From Selenomonas sp. (GTDB taxonomy: Bacteria; Bacillota; Negativicutes; Selenomonadales; Selenomonadaceae), in NCBI GenBank assembly GCA_018052705.1, contig JAGPMW010000014.1:1-52745 (forward strand): 52,745 nucleotides of DNA. Reading direction: 5' to 3'. The position numbers were made by a program, and so were the translations under genes. Every line of letters begins with the position of its first letter. Position 1 is the stretch's first letter. Under the pieces are notes generated by a model. It worked only from the letters and a program-made list of their open reading frames with translations. It did not search any database and was not told the DNA's origin. Positions 1 through 8,888 of the stretch are shown piece by piece.

Positions 1-1065
1 CTTGCCAGCGGTATCTACATTGTCGGCGTACTGCTGGCAAGACTGGCTGCCGGCCGTTATATCGAGCTGGTAGGACGCAAGAGTCTGCTATACAAAGGCA
101 TTGTTTTCTATCTGGTGACGACCATCCTTTATTTCTCCTTTGATTCCATGACGAATCTTTATATCGTTCGACTGCTTAATGGTATCGGCTATGGTGCTGC
201 TGCTACGGCCACGGGAACGATCATCACCGGTGTCATTCCTTCCAAACGCCAGGGCGAAGGAATCAACTACTATGCCCTGAGCCTGAGTCTGGCCGCCGGT
301 GTCGGCCCACTGCTTGGCATGCTGATGGAGCAGCATTTCAGCTTCCCTGTCATCATCGACGTCTGTGTTGCGATCCTGTTCCTCTGCCTGCTGGGCACGA
401 TATTCCTCAAGGTACCAGAGGTACAGCTCTCCGAGGAGAAACTCGCCGAAATCCGCGCTTTCCGCATTAATAACTTCATCGAAACGCGAGTCATGAGCAT
501 CTCCCTTGTTGCTTTCTTCATGGGCATCTGTTACTCTGGCGTGCTCTCCTTCCTTGGCGCCTACACTGCCGAGCTTGGACTCAGCAATGCCGGACCGATC
601 TTCTTTGTCGTCTATGCCATCGTCATCACCGCCATCCGCCCCTTTGCCGGCGTCATGTTTGACCGCAAAGGCGAGGATTTCGTAATGTATCCCTGCTATA
701 TTACCTTCTGCATCGGCCTGTTGATCCTGAGCTTCGCGACAGGAACCGGCCTCATGGTCCTTTCCAGCATCTTTATAGGTCTGGGATATGGCACATTCAT
801 GTCGAACGGACAGGCCATCTGCGTCAAACTGACCCCGGCCTACCGCTCCGGTATTGCCATTTCCACCTATTTCATCATGCTGGATGTAGGCCTCGGCTTC
901 GGCCCATATTTCCTGGGCATCTTCAAGGATATCGTCGGCTTCAGTGGCATCTACGCTGCTACCGGCATTGTCGCCCTCGCCTGTGGCGCACTCTATTACT
1001 TCGCCTATGCCCGCCGCAGAGATCAGGCCCCCGCTGAGGAAGCCATTCCTTCCTTTGAATCATAA
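1..1065 (+). CDS. MFS transporter, 5' end outside the window
   Basis: The reading frame is open from base 1, so the N-terminus lies upstream of the window. Near the left edge the frame reads GRYIELVGRK, a good match to the conserved loop 2-3 motif of the major facilitator superfamily (G-x3-D/E-R-x-G-R-K). The remaining 350 or so residues are a chain of hydrophobic helices with a charged central loop (LKVPEVQLSEEKLAEIRAF) between the two six-helix halves, as in 12-helix MFS proteins. The protein is an inner-membrane secondary transporter, but the substrate cannot be told; drug or sugar efflux is possible. It ends just before a strong hairpin terminator. The family call is safe; the function is open. 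Confidence 0.85.
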   Translation, partial: LASGIYIVGVLLARLAAGRYIELVGRKSLLYKGIVFYLVTTILYFSFDSMTNLYIVRLLNGIGYGAAATATGTIITGVIPSKRQGEGINYYALSLSLAAGVGPLLGMLMEQHFSFPVIIDVCVAILFLCLLGTIFLKVPEVQLSEEKLAEIRAFRINNFIETRVMSISLVAFFMGICYSGVLSFLGAYTAELGLSNAGPIFFVVYAIVITAIRPFAGVMFDRKGEDFVMYPCYITFCIGLLILSFATGTGLMVLSSIFIGLGYGTFMSNGQAICVKLTPAYRSGIAISTYFIMLDVGLGFGPYFLGIFKDIVGFSGIYAATGIVALACGALYYFAYARRRDQAPAEEAIPSFES

Positions 1066-1100
1066 AATAAGAGCTCACAATAATCACGCTGACGCACAGA

Positions 1101-1136
1101 AAAACCGCCTGAAGTACTTTAACTTCAGGCGGTTTT
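1101..1136 (+). terminator. Intrinsic terminator after MFS gene
   Basis: A perfect 15-bp inverted repeat (1101-1115 with 1122-1136) encloses a 6-base loop and ends in a T-run. It lies 35 bases after the MFS stop codon and before the next promoter region. Confidence 0.85.
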
Positions 1137-1207
1137 CGATATAAACTATGTTTTTCTATAAAATATGGTAAAATAAGTGGTGTATTAAAATTAGGAGAGG
1201 TGTTTTT

Positions 1208-1963
1208 TTGAACCTGCTTTATTCTCATAAAAAATTATTTATGTCCCTTCTTTTCCTGACCTGCATCGGGGCAGCAACAATCCTGACAGCCTGCGGACTG
1301 TTTGGCAAGGCTCCGGCCAGCTGGGTTAACGGTCAACTGGATGATCTGAGCCGGGGACCAGATACGCCGCCTTATCTTAGTCTGCATTACCGGCTGCGCT
1401 ATCTGCAATTCGCATTAGATCCCCAACCGGAGCATTCAATCATCTTCCTGGGTGACAGCATGACCGATAATGGCAACTGGAAAGATCTGTTCCCACATGA
1501 ACATGTCATCAATATGGGAATCGGCGGTGATACAACGCAGGGCCTGCTGAACCGCCTGCCACAGGTCATCCGTCTGAAGCCAAAAAAGATTTTTCTGATG
1601 GTCGGCACGAATGATCTCTGTTACAACCGCTCAATCCCTGATACGCTGGCAAACTACGATACGATCCTCGCGCTGCTGCAGGAAAGCCTGCCGGACACTG
1701 AGCTTTACGTTGAGAGCGTCCTGCCGTTCAATGACCGGATATTCCCCGTACACTATCTGCGCACGAATGACAACATCACGGTGCTCAATGACGGCATCAA
1801 ACAACTTGCGGCAGCACATGGAGTGCCGTATCTCTACATCACGTCGGATTTCACGAACAATAATGGCCGACTGGCAGCAGATCTCACCGTCGACGGATTA
1901 CATCTAAACCATTCCGGCTATGAAATTTGGCACAATGATATCTACGATCAAGTAAAATCATAA
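1208..1963 (+). CDS. SGNH/GDSL-family lipoprotein hydrolase
   Basis: Secreted lipid-anchored esterase or lipase of the SGNH superfamily. The start is a TTG seven bases after AGGAGAGG (1193-1200). Residues 1-28 form a signal peptide with a lipobox LTAC, giving Cys29 as the lipidated residue. The catalytic blocks are all present: block I FLGDSMTD with nucleophile Ser84, block II GIGGDTTQG, block III VGTND, and block V VDGLHLNHSGY with the Asp/His pair. This arrangement resembles platelet-activating-factor acetylhydrolase-like GDSL enzymes. The natural substrate is unknown; acetylated cell-envelope or dietary glycans are possible. It sits 24 bases before a peptidoglycan-hydrolase-like gene, so the two are probably co-transcribed and act in the envelope. 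Confidence 0.85.
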   Translation: MNLLYSHKKLFMSLLFLTCIGAATILTACGLFGKAPASWVNGQLDDLSRGPDTPPYLSLHYRLRYLQFALDPQPEHSIIFLGDSMTDNGNWKDLFPHEHVINMGIGGDTTQGLLNRLPQVIRLKPKKIFLMVGTNDLCYNRSIPDTLANYDTILALLQESLPDTELYVESVLPFNDRIFPVHYLRTNDNITVLNDGIKQLAAAHGVPYLYITSDFTNNNGRLAADLTVDGLHLNHSGYEIWHNDIYDQVKS

Positions 1964-1987
1964 CTACGATACGGAGGTTTTTATCCT

Positions 1988-3313
1988 ATGCGGCTTCATC
2001 TTCATCACAGGATCTTTACAACAGCTATCATCTGCGGCCTGACTGCAGCCAGCGGACTGGGCAGCGCCTCAGCTGCTATCCCTGCTCCAGTCGCAGCAAA
2101 AGTTACCGTGCCGCAGGCTGTATCGCGGCAGGTTGCGCGGACACCAGTCGCTAACCGTACCATGGAAAATCGTCCGGAATTTACAGCCACGCTGCCCCAG
2201 GAGATCAATAAAAAGATCATTCGCGAGGTCCATTGGAAGATTACCTCAGCCTATAACACTCCGCTGCTGGCGGCAGATACCACACCAGAAAGCATCACGA
2301 TCAGTGGCCCCGCCGAGGCAACACCGGAGCAAATGGTCCACTTCATCAGGAAGCGGAATCCACAACCCCGGCTGACCTGCTCAATCGAAGAAATTGTAAA
2401 CTACTACTATCAGGAGGCTGGACGTGAGGGTATCCGTCCGGATGTAGCCCTCTGTCAGGCACTCAAAGAAACAGGATTCTTCGCCTATGGCGGCGATGTC
2501 TCTCCCAAGCAGAATAATTTCTGCGGGCTGGGAGCAACGGGTAATCATGAGCCCGGACTGAGCTTCGCAACTGCCCAGCTTGGGGTCCGGGCTCATATCC
2601 AGCATCTGCTGGCTTATACCAGCCGGCAGCGGCCGTCGGTTCAAGTTGTTGACCCACGCTATGATTTATTGATTCAACGCCGGCCGGATCTTCACGGTAA
2701 AGTATCAAAATGGACTGGACTCAATGGTGCCTGGGCTGTTCCCGGCCGCAACTATGGACAGGAAATCCTTTCACTATGGCGTCAGGCTCAAGCTCCCGAT
2801 GCCTCCGACGCTGCGCTTGACGCCGCCAACAAGAAAGTTCAGGATATGCCCGATGAAGCGGATGCCTATATCTACAGGGGTATCGTCTGGTATAACCGGC
2901 AAAACTATGACGCCGCAATACATGACTTTACTACGGCTCTGAAATTCGCACCATCCTCAAGCGAAGCCCTATATGACCGGGCAATAACAGCAGTCAAACA
3001 AGGCAATACGAAAACAGCAGAGCAGGACTATAACACTCTGCTTCTGCTCCAGCCCCGGCTTAATCCAGGCTGGTACAATCGCGGGCTCCTGCGTTATGAG
3101 CATCACGATATCGACGGGGCCATTGCCGATATGGAGCAACTGCTTGCCATTGAAGATCGCAGTGCTGATGCCCGTAATCTCATTGGTGTCTGCCATATCC
3201 AACAAAAAAAATACGACGAAGCCTGGAAAGACTTCGCCGATGCAGCCGCCATTAATTCTGCCAACATGAATGTGCTGGCCAACCAGTTCATCATGGAAGC
3301 CTGCCTGAAGTAA
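1988..3313 (+). CDS. Exported glucosaminidase-domain protein with C-terminal TPR repeats
   Basis: The start follows ACGGAGG with normal spacing. A signal peptide spans about residues 1-30 (cleavage likely after GSASA). A proline/alanine-rich linker follows. Around residues 135-255 lies a mannosyl-glycoprotein endo-beta-N-acetylglucosaminidase-type domain, the fold of peptidoglycan glucosaminidases, with ALCQALKETGFFAYGGDV containing the expected catalytic Glu, then NNFCGLGATG and TAQLGVRAHIQHLLAY. The C-terminal part (about 285-441) has at least four TPR-like helical pairs (DAYIYRGIVWYNRQNYDAA, EALYDRAITAVKQGNTKTA and further units), which may dock protein partners. The likely role is cell-wall remodelling in the periplasm or envelope. 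The combination of glucosaminidase and TPRs is less usual but reads as one continuous frame. Confidence 0.85.
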   Translation: MRLHLHHRIFTTAIICGLTAASGLGSASAAIPAPVAAKVTVPQAVSRQVARTPVANRTMENRPEFTATLPQEINKKIIREVHWKITSAYNTPLLAADTTPESITISGPAEATPEQMVHFIRKRNPQPRLTCSIEEIVNYYYQEAGREGIRPDVALCQALKETGFFAYGGDVSPKQNNFCGLGATGNHEPGLSFATAQLGVRAHIQHLLAYTSRQRPSVQVVDPRYDLLIQRRPDLHGKVSKWTGLNGAWAVPGRNYGQEILSLWRQAQAPDASDAALDAANKKVQDMPDEADAYIYRGIVWYNRQNYDAAIHDFTTALKFAPSSSEALYDRAITAVKQGNTKTAEQDYNTLLLLQPRLNPGWYNRGLLRYEHHDIDGAIADMEQLLAIEDRSADARNLIGVCHIQQKKYDEAWKDFADAAAINSANMNVLANQFIMEACLK

Positions 3314-3316
3314 CGA

Positions 3317-3365
3317 TAAAGACCGGTAAAAGCCCTCCGCAAAGCGGACCTTTTACCGGTCTTTA
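3317..3365. terminator. Bidirectional intrinsic terminator between convergent genes
   Basis: Inverted repeat of 16 bp (3317-3332 with 3350-3365) between the stop of the glucosaminidase gene and the stop of the response-regulator gene. A/T-rich flanks on both sides suit termination from both directions. Confidence 0.8.
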
Positions 3366-3384
3366 TCTATGTAATCCAACTGGA

Positions 3385-3780
3385 TCATTCAATCAAATTC
3401 AGGTTCTGCATGACTTCCAGAACTTTATCGGTATCAATTGGCTTGGAGGCGTACGCATCACACCCCAGCTGGAAGGCGCGGTCCACGTATTCCATATCCG
3501 CAATCGCCGTCATCATGATAACCTTCAAATGCTGATCCACCGGCACCTGATGCTGTTTTTCGAGCCCGCGGATAACGTTAAGCACTTTCAGCCCGTCCAC
3601 TTTCGGCATCATGATATCGAGACATAATAAGTCATAGGGCTCGTTGTTTTTGAGACTGTCCAAAAAATAATCCAGCGTAGTCATGCCATCTTCAGCACTA
3701 TCACAGGTCCCATAGCCCTTCATGAATTCCTCCAGAAATGTCCGGCTCAACCGATCATCCTCAGCAATCAATATTCTCAT
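3385..3780 (-). CDS. Single-domain response regulator (CheY-like receiver)
   Basis: A receiver domain of 131 residues with nothing after it. All signature residues are visible: acidic pair Asp8-Asp9, phospho-acceptor Asp55 in LCLDIMMPKVDG, Thr91 in VIMMTAIAD, and Lys113 in YASKPID. There is no DNA-binding or enzymatic output domain, so it must act by protein contact or as a phosphorelay intermediate. It starts 12 bases after the histidine kinase gene ends, so the two form a two-component operon. The kinase is frameshifted in this sequence, so the pair may be impaired. The family call is certain; the output is unknown. Confidence 0.93.
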   Translation of the reverse strand: MRILIAEDDRLSRTFLEEFMKGYGTCDSAEDGMTTLDYFLDSLKNNEPYDLLCLDIMMPKVDGLKVLNVIRGLEKQHQVPVDQHLKVIMMTAIADMEYVDRAFQLGCDAYASKPIDTDKVLEVMQNLNLIE

Positions 3781-3792
3781 GCCTAATTCCCC

Positions 3793-4671
3793 TTATTTAT
3801 CAGCCTGCAGCTTCTGCAGGCAATACTGCATCAAATCATCGACCTCTGCCTCCGAAGATGCTGCCTCTGTTGCCGGCTCATTGTCTCCCTCCGGATGAGG
3901 ATTCAGGAACACACTGCGCTCCTGACGTTCTTCATCAGCATAGCTGGCCTCCACCAGCGGAATCCAGAAATAGAAACTGCTACCATGACCAATATGAGAC
4001 TCGACGCGAATCTCCCCGCCCATATTGTCGAGGAGTTCCCGAACAATCATCAAGCCGAGCCCAGTCCCGCCAAACCGCCGCGTAGTCGAACTATCGGCTT
4101 GACTGAATGGCTGAAATAATTTTTCCAGTGCTGCTGCCTCGATGCCAATGCCGGTGTCGCTGACTTCAAAATCCAGACTTGGCTGGTTCCGATGAATCCC
4201 CACACCTGCCCGGAACATGATGTGTCCAGCCGCTGTGAATTTTACTGCATTCGCGAGCAAATTATGAAAGATCTGCCGCAGACGCAATGGATCGCCGCGA
4301 ACAAACTGTGGCAAAGCCTTTACATCGGGTGTGACAAGATTTAAGCCCTTCCGCTGCGCCAGTTGACTATACGTGCCAACGATACGCATGATGGTCCTGT
4401 GCAAGTCAAAATTAATGGTTTCCAGTAACAACCGGCCACTTTCCATCTTGGAAAAGTCCAGTATATCGTTGATGATGTGCAGCAGATCCTCCGAACACTG
4501 CCGCGCATTCTGCAGGCAAAGCCGCTGTTTATCCGACAAGGGTTCCCGCAAAGCCAATTCCATCATGCCCTTTATCCCGTTGATCGGAGTCCGTATCTCA
4601 TGGCTCATATTGGACAAGAACTGGCTCTTGGTGCGGCTTGCTTCCTCAGCAGCCAGCTTCGCCGCCTCCAA
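3793..4671 (-). CDS. Histidine kinase, C-terminal catalytic part (frameshifted gene)
   Basis: Kinase core of a hybrid-free sensor kinase. It holds the H box FLSNMSHEIRTPING (phospho-acceptor His24 of this frame), N box IFHNLLANAVKFTAAG, G1 DTGIGI, F box LFQPFSQAD and G2 GGTGLGLMIV, followed by a short acidic tail. The ATG used here is arbitrary: in-frame coding sense continues upstream to about 4692 (RKCYERQLEAAK), exactly where the PAS-containing frame ends. The two frames together span 3793-5498, a length one base short of a multiple of three. A single missing base near 4693 explains the split. It may be a real inactivating mutation or a sequencing error. Confidence 0.85.
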   Translation of the reverse strand: MEAAKLAAEEASRTKSQFLSNMSHEIRTPINGIKGMMELALREPLSDKQRLCLQNARQCSEDLLHIINDILDFSKMESGRLLLETINFDLHRTIMRIVGTYSQLAQRKGLNLVTPDVKALPQFVRGDPLRLRQIFHNLLANAVKFTAAGHIMFRAGVGIHRNQPSLDFEVSDTGIGIEAAALEKLFQPFSQADSSTTRRFGGTGLGLMIVRELLDNMGGEIRVESHIGHGSSFYFWIPLVEASYADEERQERSVFLNPHPEGDNEPATEAASSEAEVDDLMQYCLQKLQADK

Positions 4672-5498
4672 CTGCCGCTCATAACACTTGCGGGCAGACT
4701 GTCCACCAGCGTCATAATAATCTGCTTATCCGCCCCCTGGCCCGTCTGCGATATACAGAATTTCAGCCACAAAGGGCGTGCATCTCGGGAACTATACATA
4801 TTCATGGTGAACTCACTATTAAAGTCGTCATCCATGATCGCTGCATCCATATTCTTGCGTACCGGACAATGCCGGCAGTCCTCGCCATGACCACAGCCAT
4901 GCTCCAGACTGTTTTCGCAATGAAAGGCATCCCCAAACTGCAGCCCTGACGCCTCCTGCCAGGTTGTCTCCATGATCGATAGTCCCGTTTCATTAACATC
5001 GACAATCTCACCATTGGCATTCAGGATACACAGCCCCACTCGGGCCGCTGAGAAAACAGCACGCATGCAATGCTGATCTGTTTCCAGTCTCGCTTCCAGC
5101 ACTCGCATCGGCGTAACATCACGCAAAATAACCGAACCGCCAATAACCCGGCCGCAACCATCTGCCGCTTCAATGGGTGAACAGGTAGCGGACAGATAGA
5201 CCGGCCCAGCTGAGCCAATCACGCCGATATTCTTCGCCAGACCAACCGAGCGTTTTTCCCTGATGGCCAGACGGAGTGGATTCCTATAACAATGTCCATC
5301 TGTCACATCCACCAGCGGGCAAACCTCTTCAAAGGTGACCATCCGCCCTGGACGTTCCTCATACTCCAGCATATGCCTGGCTGCCTGATTGATATACAAG
5401 ACCTGTTCCTGGGTATCCGTAAGGATGAATCCATCGCGGATACCGCCCAAGACCCCTTGCAGGACCTCAGGCCGGAACAATGTTTCAATATCACTCAT
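4605..5498 (-). CDS. Histidine kinase, N-terminal PAS sensor part (frameshifted gene)
   Basis: Cytosolic sensor half of the kinase; no signal peptide or membrane segment is visible. Residues about 8-125 form a first PAS domain (ILTDTQEQVLYINQAARHMLEY, ending SVILRDVTP). Residues about 137-270 form a second PAS (VGLCILNANGEIVDVNETGLSIM) carrying a Cys/His-rich insert, FHCENSLEHGCGHGEDCRHCPVR. Such inserts occur in PAS sensors and might bind metal or respond to redox, which is inference. Sense is lost after LVDSL: the last 30 or so residues are out of frame and the kinase core continues in the neighbouring frame from about 4692. The start follows AGGGGGC eight bases upstream. Confidence 0.83.
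   Translation of the reverse strand: MSDIETLFRPEVLQGVLGGIRDGFILTDTQEQVLYINQAARHMLEYEERPGRMVTFEEVCPLVDVTDGHCYRNPLRLAIREKRSVGLAKNIGVIGSAGPVYLSATCSPIEAADGCGRVIGGSVILRDVTPMRVLEARLETDQHCMRAVFSAARVGLCILNANGEIVDVNETGLSIMETTWQEASGLQFGDAFHCENSLEHGCGHGEDCRHCPVRKNMDAAIMDDDFNSEFTMNMYSSRDARPLWLKFCISQTGQGADKQIIMTLVDSLPASVMSGSWRRRSWLLRKQAAPRASSCPI
4685..4700 (-). other. Frameshift junction in histidine kinase gene
   Basis: On the minus strand the PAS frame reads ...L-V-D-S-L up to base 4695, and the kinase frame resumes with R-K-C-Y-E-R at 4692. Two bases (4694-4693) lie between, so one base is missing relative to an intact gene. No slippery heptamer or downstream stimulator typical of programmed frameshifting was seen. 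Confidence 0.75.
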
Positions 5499-5591
5499 CG
5501 TCCATGCCCCCTATCATTGGTTTATTGATGTTGCCTCCACACATCCATCAATAACCAGATAAAAGTTGAACGAACCAATCCGTCAATCAGG

Positions 5592-5597
5592 GCTATA
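5592..5597 (-). promoter_or_regulatory. Candidate extended -10 promoter of the two-component operon
   Basis: Minus-strand TGC-TATAGC, an extended -10 form, about 95 bases upstream of the kinase start. No convincing -35 is present, so this is tentative. Confidence 0.3.
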
Positions 5598-5650
5598 GCA
5601 TAAGGTTAACACAAAAAAGAAGAAATTTAAAGAGAATTGTAATAAAATAA

Positions 5651-5681
5651 CCCCACCAGCATAAATACATTGCTGATGAGG
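5651..5681 (-). terminator. Intrinsic terminator after the liv/CBS operon
   Basis: On the minus strand an 11-bp stem (5671-5681 with 5651-5661, including two G-U pairs) is followed by TTATTTTATT. It closes the liv operon 17 bases after the CBS-ACT stop codon. Confidence 0.8.
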
Positions 5682-5697
5682 TCTGACTGCTGACAGT

Positions 5698-6345
5698 TCA
5701 GCCACCGATTCTTACGACATGGATAACATGATAGCCCTTAGCTTCGATCTCGGCCTTAATTGTTGGTGCATCCGGCACATCACCACGGATGACAATCTCA
5801 TACTTGCCGTCTGGCTGGCGACAGGTCACGAGGCTGTCGATAGAAAGACCATGATCGGCAAAAACCGCTGACAACTCATGGACAACGCCGACCTTGTCCT
5901 CGGTTTCGACAGTAAGCCTGGTCTTGCCGTCCATCAACCCCATGACATCAACAAAAGTTTTAAAGATATCCGTCTCTGTAATAACACCGACAACCGCCCC
6001 CACACTAGAGACGACAGGGAGCCCACCGACCTTGTTTTCACACATGATCAGGGCAGCCTCCTCGATAGTAGCTTCCTCAGCCACAGAGATGACTTCCTTC
6101 GGCATAATATCCCGAACTGTGAGCTTATCCAAGAGGGACCGCTCCTCGTAGCGCGACAGCGTCGTCGCCGGGGACGGCGCAACCCGCATCAGGTCCTTGT
6201 CACTGAAAAATCCCACGAGCTGTCCTTCTTCTACTACGGGGAGACGGCGAAATTTTCCCTTCTTCATCAGGCCAGCCGCTTCATCGAGCGTCGTCGCCGG
6301 TGTTACTATTACCGGGTTCCTCGTCATCCGATTTGCAACGAACAT
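5698..6345 (-). CDS. CBS-pair plus ACT domain protein (AcuB-like)
   Basis: Two tandem CBS domains (about 1-60, VANRMTRNPVIVTPATTLDEA; about 75-130, VRDIMPKEVISVAEEATIEEA) form a Bateman module for adenine-nucleotide binding. An ACT domain (about 140-215, KVGVVHELSAVFADHGLSIDSL) typically binds an amino acid. The order matches AcuB-type proteins. The longer start at 6354 would place AAAGG directly against the ATG; the ATG at 6345 has AAAGGATGA at normal spacing and begins like the family, so it was chosen. It lies 80 bases after livF, so it is probably the last gene of the liv operon. A role in sensing energy charge and branched-chain amino acids is an inference. Confidence 0.85.
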   Translation of the reverse strand: MFVANRMTRNPVIVTPATTLDEAAGLMKKGKFRRLPVVEEGQLVGFFSDKDLMRVAPSPATTLSRYEERSLLDKLTVRDIMPKEVISVAEEATIEEAALIMCENKVGGLPVVSSVGAVVGVITETDIFKTFVDVMGLMDGKTRLTVETEDKVGVVHELSAVFADHGLSIDSLVTCRQPDGKYEIVIRGDVPDAPTIKAEIEAKGYHVIHVVRIGG

Positions 6346-6426
6346 CGCACTCATCCTTTCTTATCTATAAATCAACCTGCTATCATTGATTATGTATTTC
6401 GCGAGTCCCAGGGAAAATCCCTGCTA

Positions 6427-7140
6427 TCAGCCACCCAAATAGGCCTTGCGGACATCCTCACTGGCCGCCAGCTTCGCCGCATCGCCAGAAAGAGTAATAC
6501 GGCCCGTTTCGAGCACATAAGCACGGTTCGCAATGGACAGTGCCATATTTGCATTCTGCTCGACCAGCAGCACAGTCGTCCCGCCTTTATTGATATCAAC
6601 AATAATATCGAAGATTTCCTTGATCAGAAGTGGTGCCAGGCCCATTGACGGCTCATCCAGCAGCAACAGGCGTGGCCGGCTCATAAGGGCGCGTCCCATC
6701 GCGAGCATCTGCTGCTCCCCGCCCGATAGCGTTCCGGCAATCTGATCCTTGCGCTCCTCGAGCCGCGGGAATCGCTCAAATACCATCTTGAGATCCTGCC
6801 GCACACCATCTTTATCCTTGCGGATGAAGGCGCCCATATCGAGGTTCTCCATGACTGACATCTCTGCAAAGATACGACGCCCCTCCGGCACCTGCGAGAT
6901 ACCGGTCTTGACGATCTCATGAGCAGGCATCGCCGCAATATCCTTTCCTTCAAATTCGATGGAACCGGTCTTTGGCTTGAGCAGCCCGGAAATCGTCCGC
7001 AAAGTCGTCGATTTGCCTGCGCCATTGGCCCCAATGAGAGTGACAATCTCTCCTTCATTGACCTCAAGGCTGATGCCTTTGATGGCATGGATGGCGCCGT
7101 AGTATACATTAATATCCTTGATTTTCAGCATTGTCTTCAT
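6427..7140 (-). CDS. livF: Branched-chain amino acid ABC transporter, ATP-binding protein LivF
   Basis: One of two ATPases of the high-affinity leucine/isoleucine/valine importer. Walker A GANGAGKST, signature LSGGEQQ, Walker B LLLLDEPSMGLAP and the switch His region (VLLVEQN) are all intact. At 237 residues it has the normal size for LivF. A longer open frame exists upstream to 7257 but it overlaps livG and lacks family similarity. The start at 7140 is preceded by GGGAGG eight bases upstream. It lies 19 bases after livG in the livK-H-M-G-F operon. Confidence 0.93.
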   Translation of the reverse strand: MKTMLKIKDINVYYGAIHAIKGISLEVNEGEIVTLIGANGAGKSTTLRTISGLLKPKTGSIEFEGKDIAAMPAHEIVKTGISQVPEGRRIFAEMSVMENLDMGAFIRKDKDGVRQDLKMVFERFPRLEERKDQIAGTLSGGEQQMLAMGRALMSRPRLLLLDEPSMGLAPLLIKEIFDIIVDINKGGTTVLLVEQNANMALSIANRAYVLETGRITLSGDAAKLAASEDVRKAYLGG

Positions 7141-7159
7141 ATCAAAAATCCTCCCGCGC

Positions 7160-7919
<760 letters not shown>

Positions 7920-7930
<11 letters not shown>

Positions 7931-8876
7931 TGCGGCCCCCTTTCTTCAATAACTTACGGAAAATCCCCATATTGGTCAGCTCCATGTAGCCAAAAAGCCC
8001 CTGTGGCCGATAGAACATCAGCAGGATCAATGCCAGTGCATAAATGATCATACGAAACTCCGGCCAGTTCGCCAATGCCGCCGAGATGAACGTCACAACG
8101 AACGCACCGGCGATGGAACCCGTGATAGAGCCCAATCCGCCCATAACAACCATGATGAGATAGTTGAACGACTGCATGAACGTAAACGACGACGGATTGA
8201 TAATATAGAAGCAGTGGGCAAACAGACCGCCTGCAATACCTGCAAATGCTGCACCGATGGTGAACGCGACAACCTTATACTTCGTCGTATTAACGCCCAT
8301 CGACTCCGCAGCAATCTCATTCTCACGGATTGCGAGACAAGCCCGTCCATGCGTCGAATTGACAAAGTTCTTGATGAAGAACAGGGAGGCCAGCATAATG
8401 AGAAATACCCAGGCAAATGTCGTATTATGCGGGATCCCCTTGAATCCAGCGGCACCGCCAACATAGTCGATATTCATGATGACAATGCGGATAATCTCGC
8501 CAAGACCCAGTGTCGCGATGGCCAGATAGTCGCCACGCAGACGCAGCGTCGGCAGTCCAATGAGAAATCCCAGTACCCCCGCGCCCACTGCACCTGCCAG
8601 CAGCGCCACCGCAAATGGCAGATGCAAATTCGTCGTACAGATGACGCTGACATAAGCACCGATTGCCATAAAACCTGCATGTCCCAGCGAAAACTGTCCC
8701 GTATAGCCATTGATAAGATTCAGGCTGACGGCCATGATGATATTGATCCCGATAATCAGGATATTAAGCTGCCAAAAAGAATTCAAGATCCGGCCCGTGA
8801 TTAGTCCCTGCAGCACCGCAAACAGGACCAGACCGACGGCCAGCATGATGAAATCATTTTTCCGTAACTGTTTCAT
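7920..8876 (-). CDS. livM: Branched-chain amino acid ABC transporter permease LivM
   Basis: Inner-membrane permease with about 8-9 hydrophobic segments. It shows the typical LivM stretch NLINGYTGQFSLGHAGFMAIGAY near residue 55 and the EAA-type loop RLRGDYLAIATLGLGEIIRI around residue 115. The ATG at 8876 lies seven bases after AAGGAGG and is preferred over a GTG two codons upstream, which would sit on the ribosome-binding site. That site overlaps the livH stop codon, so translation is probably coupled. It pairs with LivH to form the transmembrane pore. Confidence 0.93.
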
Positions 8877-8888
8877 GCTCACCCCTCC

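Noticed and set aside
4685..4700. Programmed ribosomal frameshift in the kinase gene
   Set aside because: No slippery heptamer, internal Shine-Dalgarno or stimulatory hairpin was seen at the joint; a plain one-base deletion explains it.
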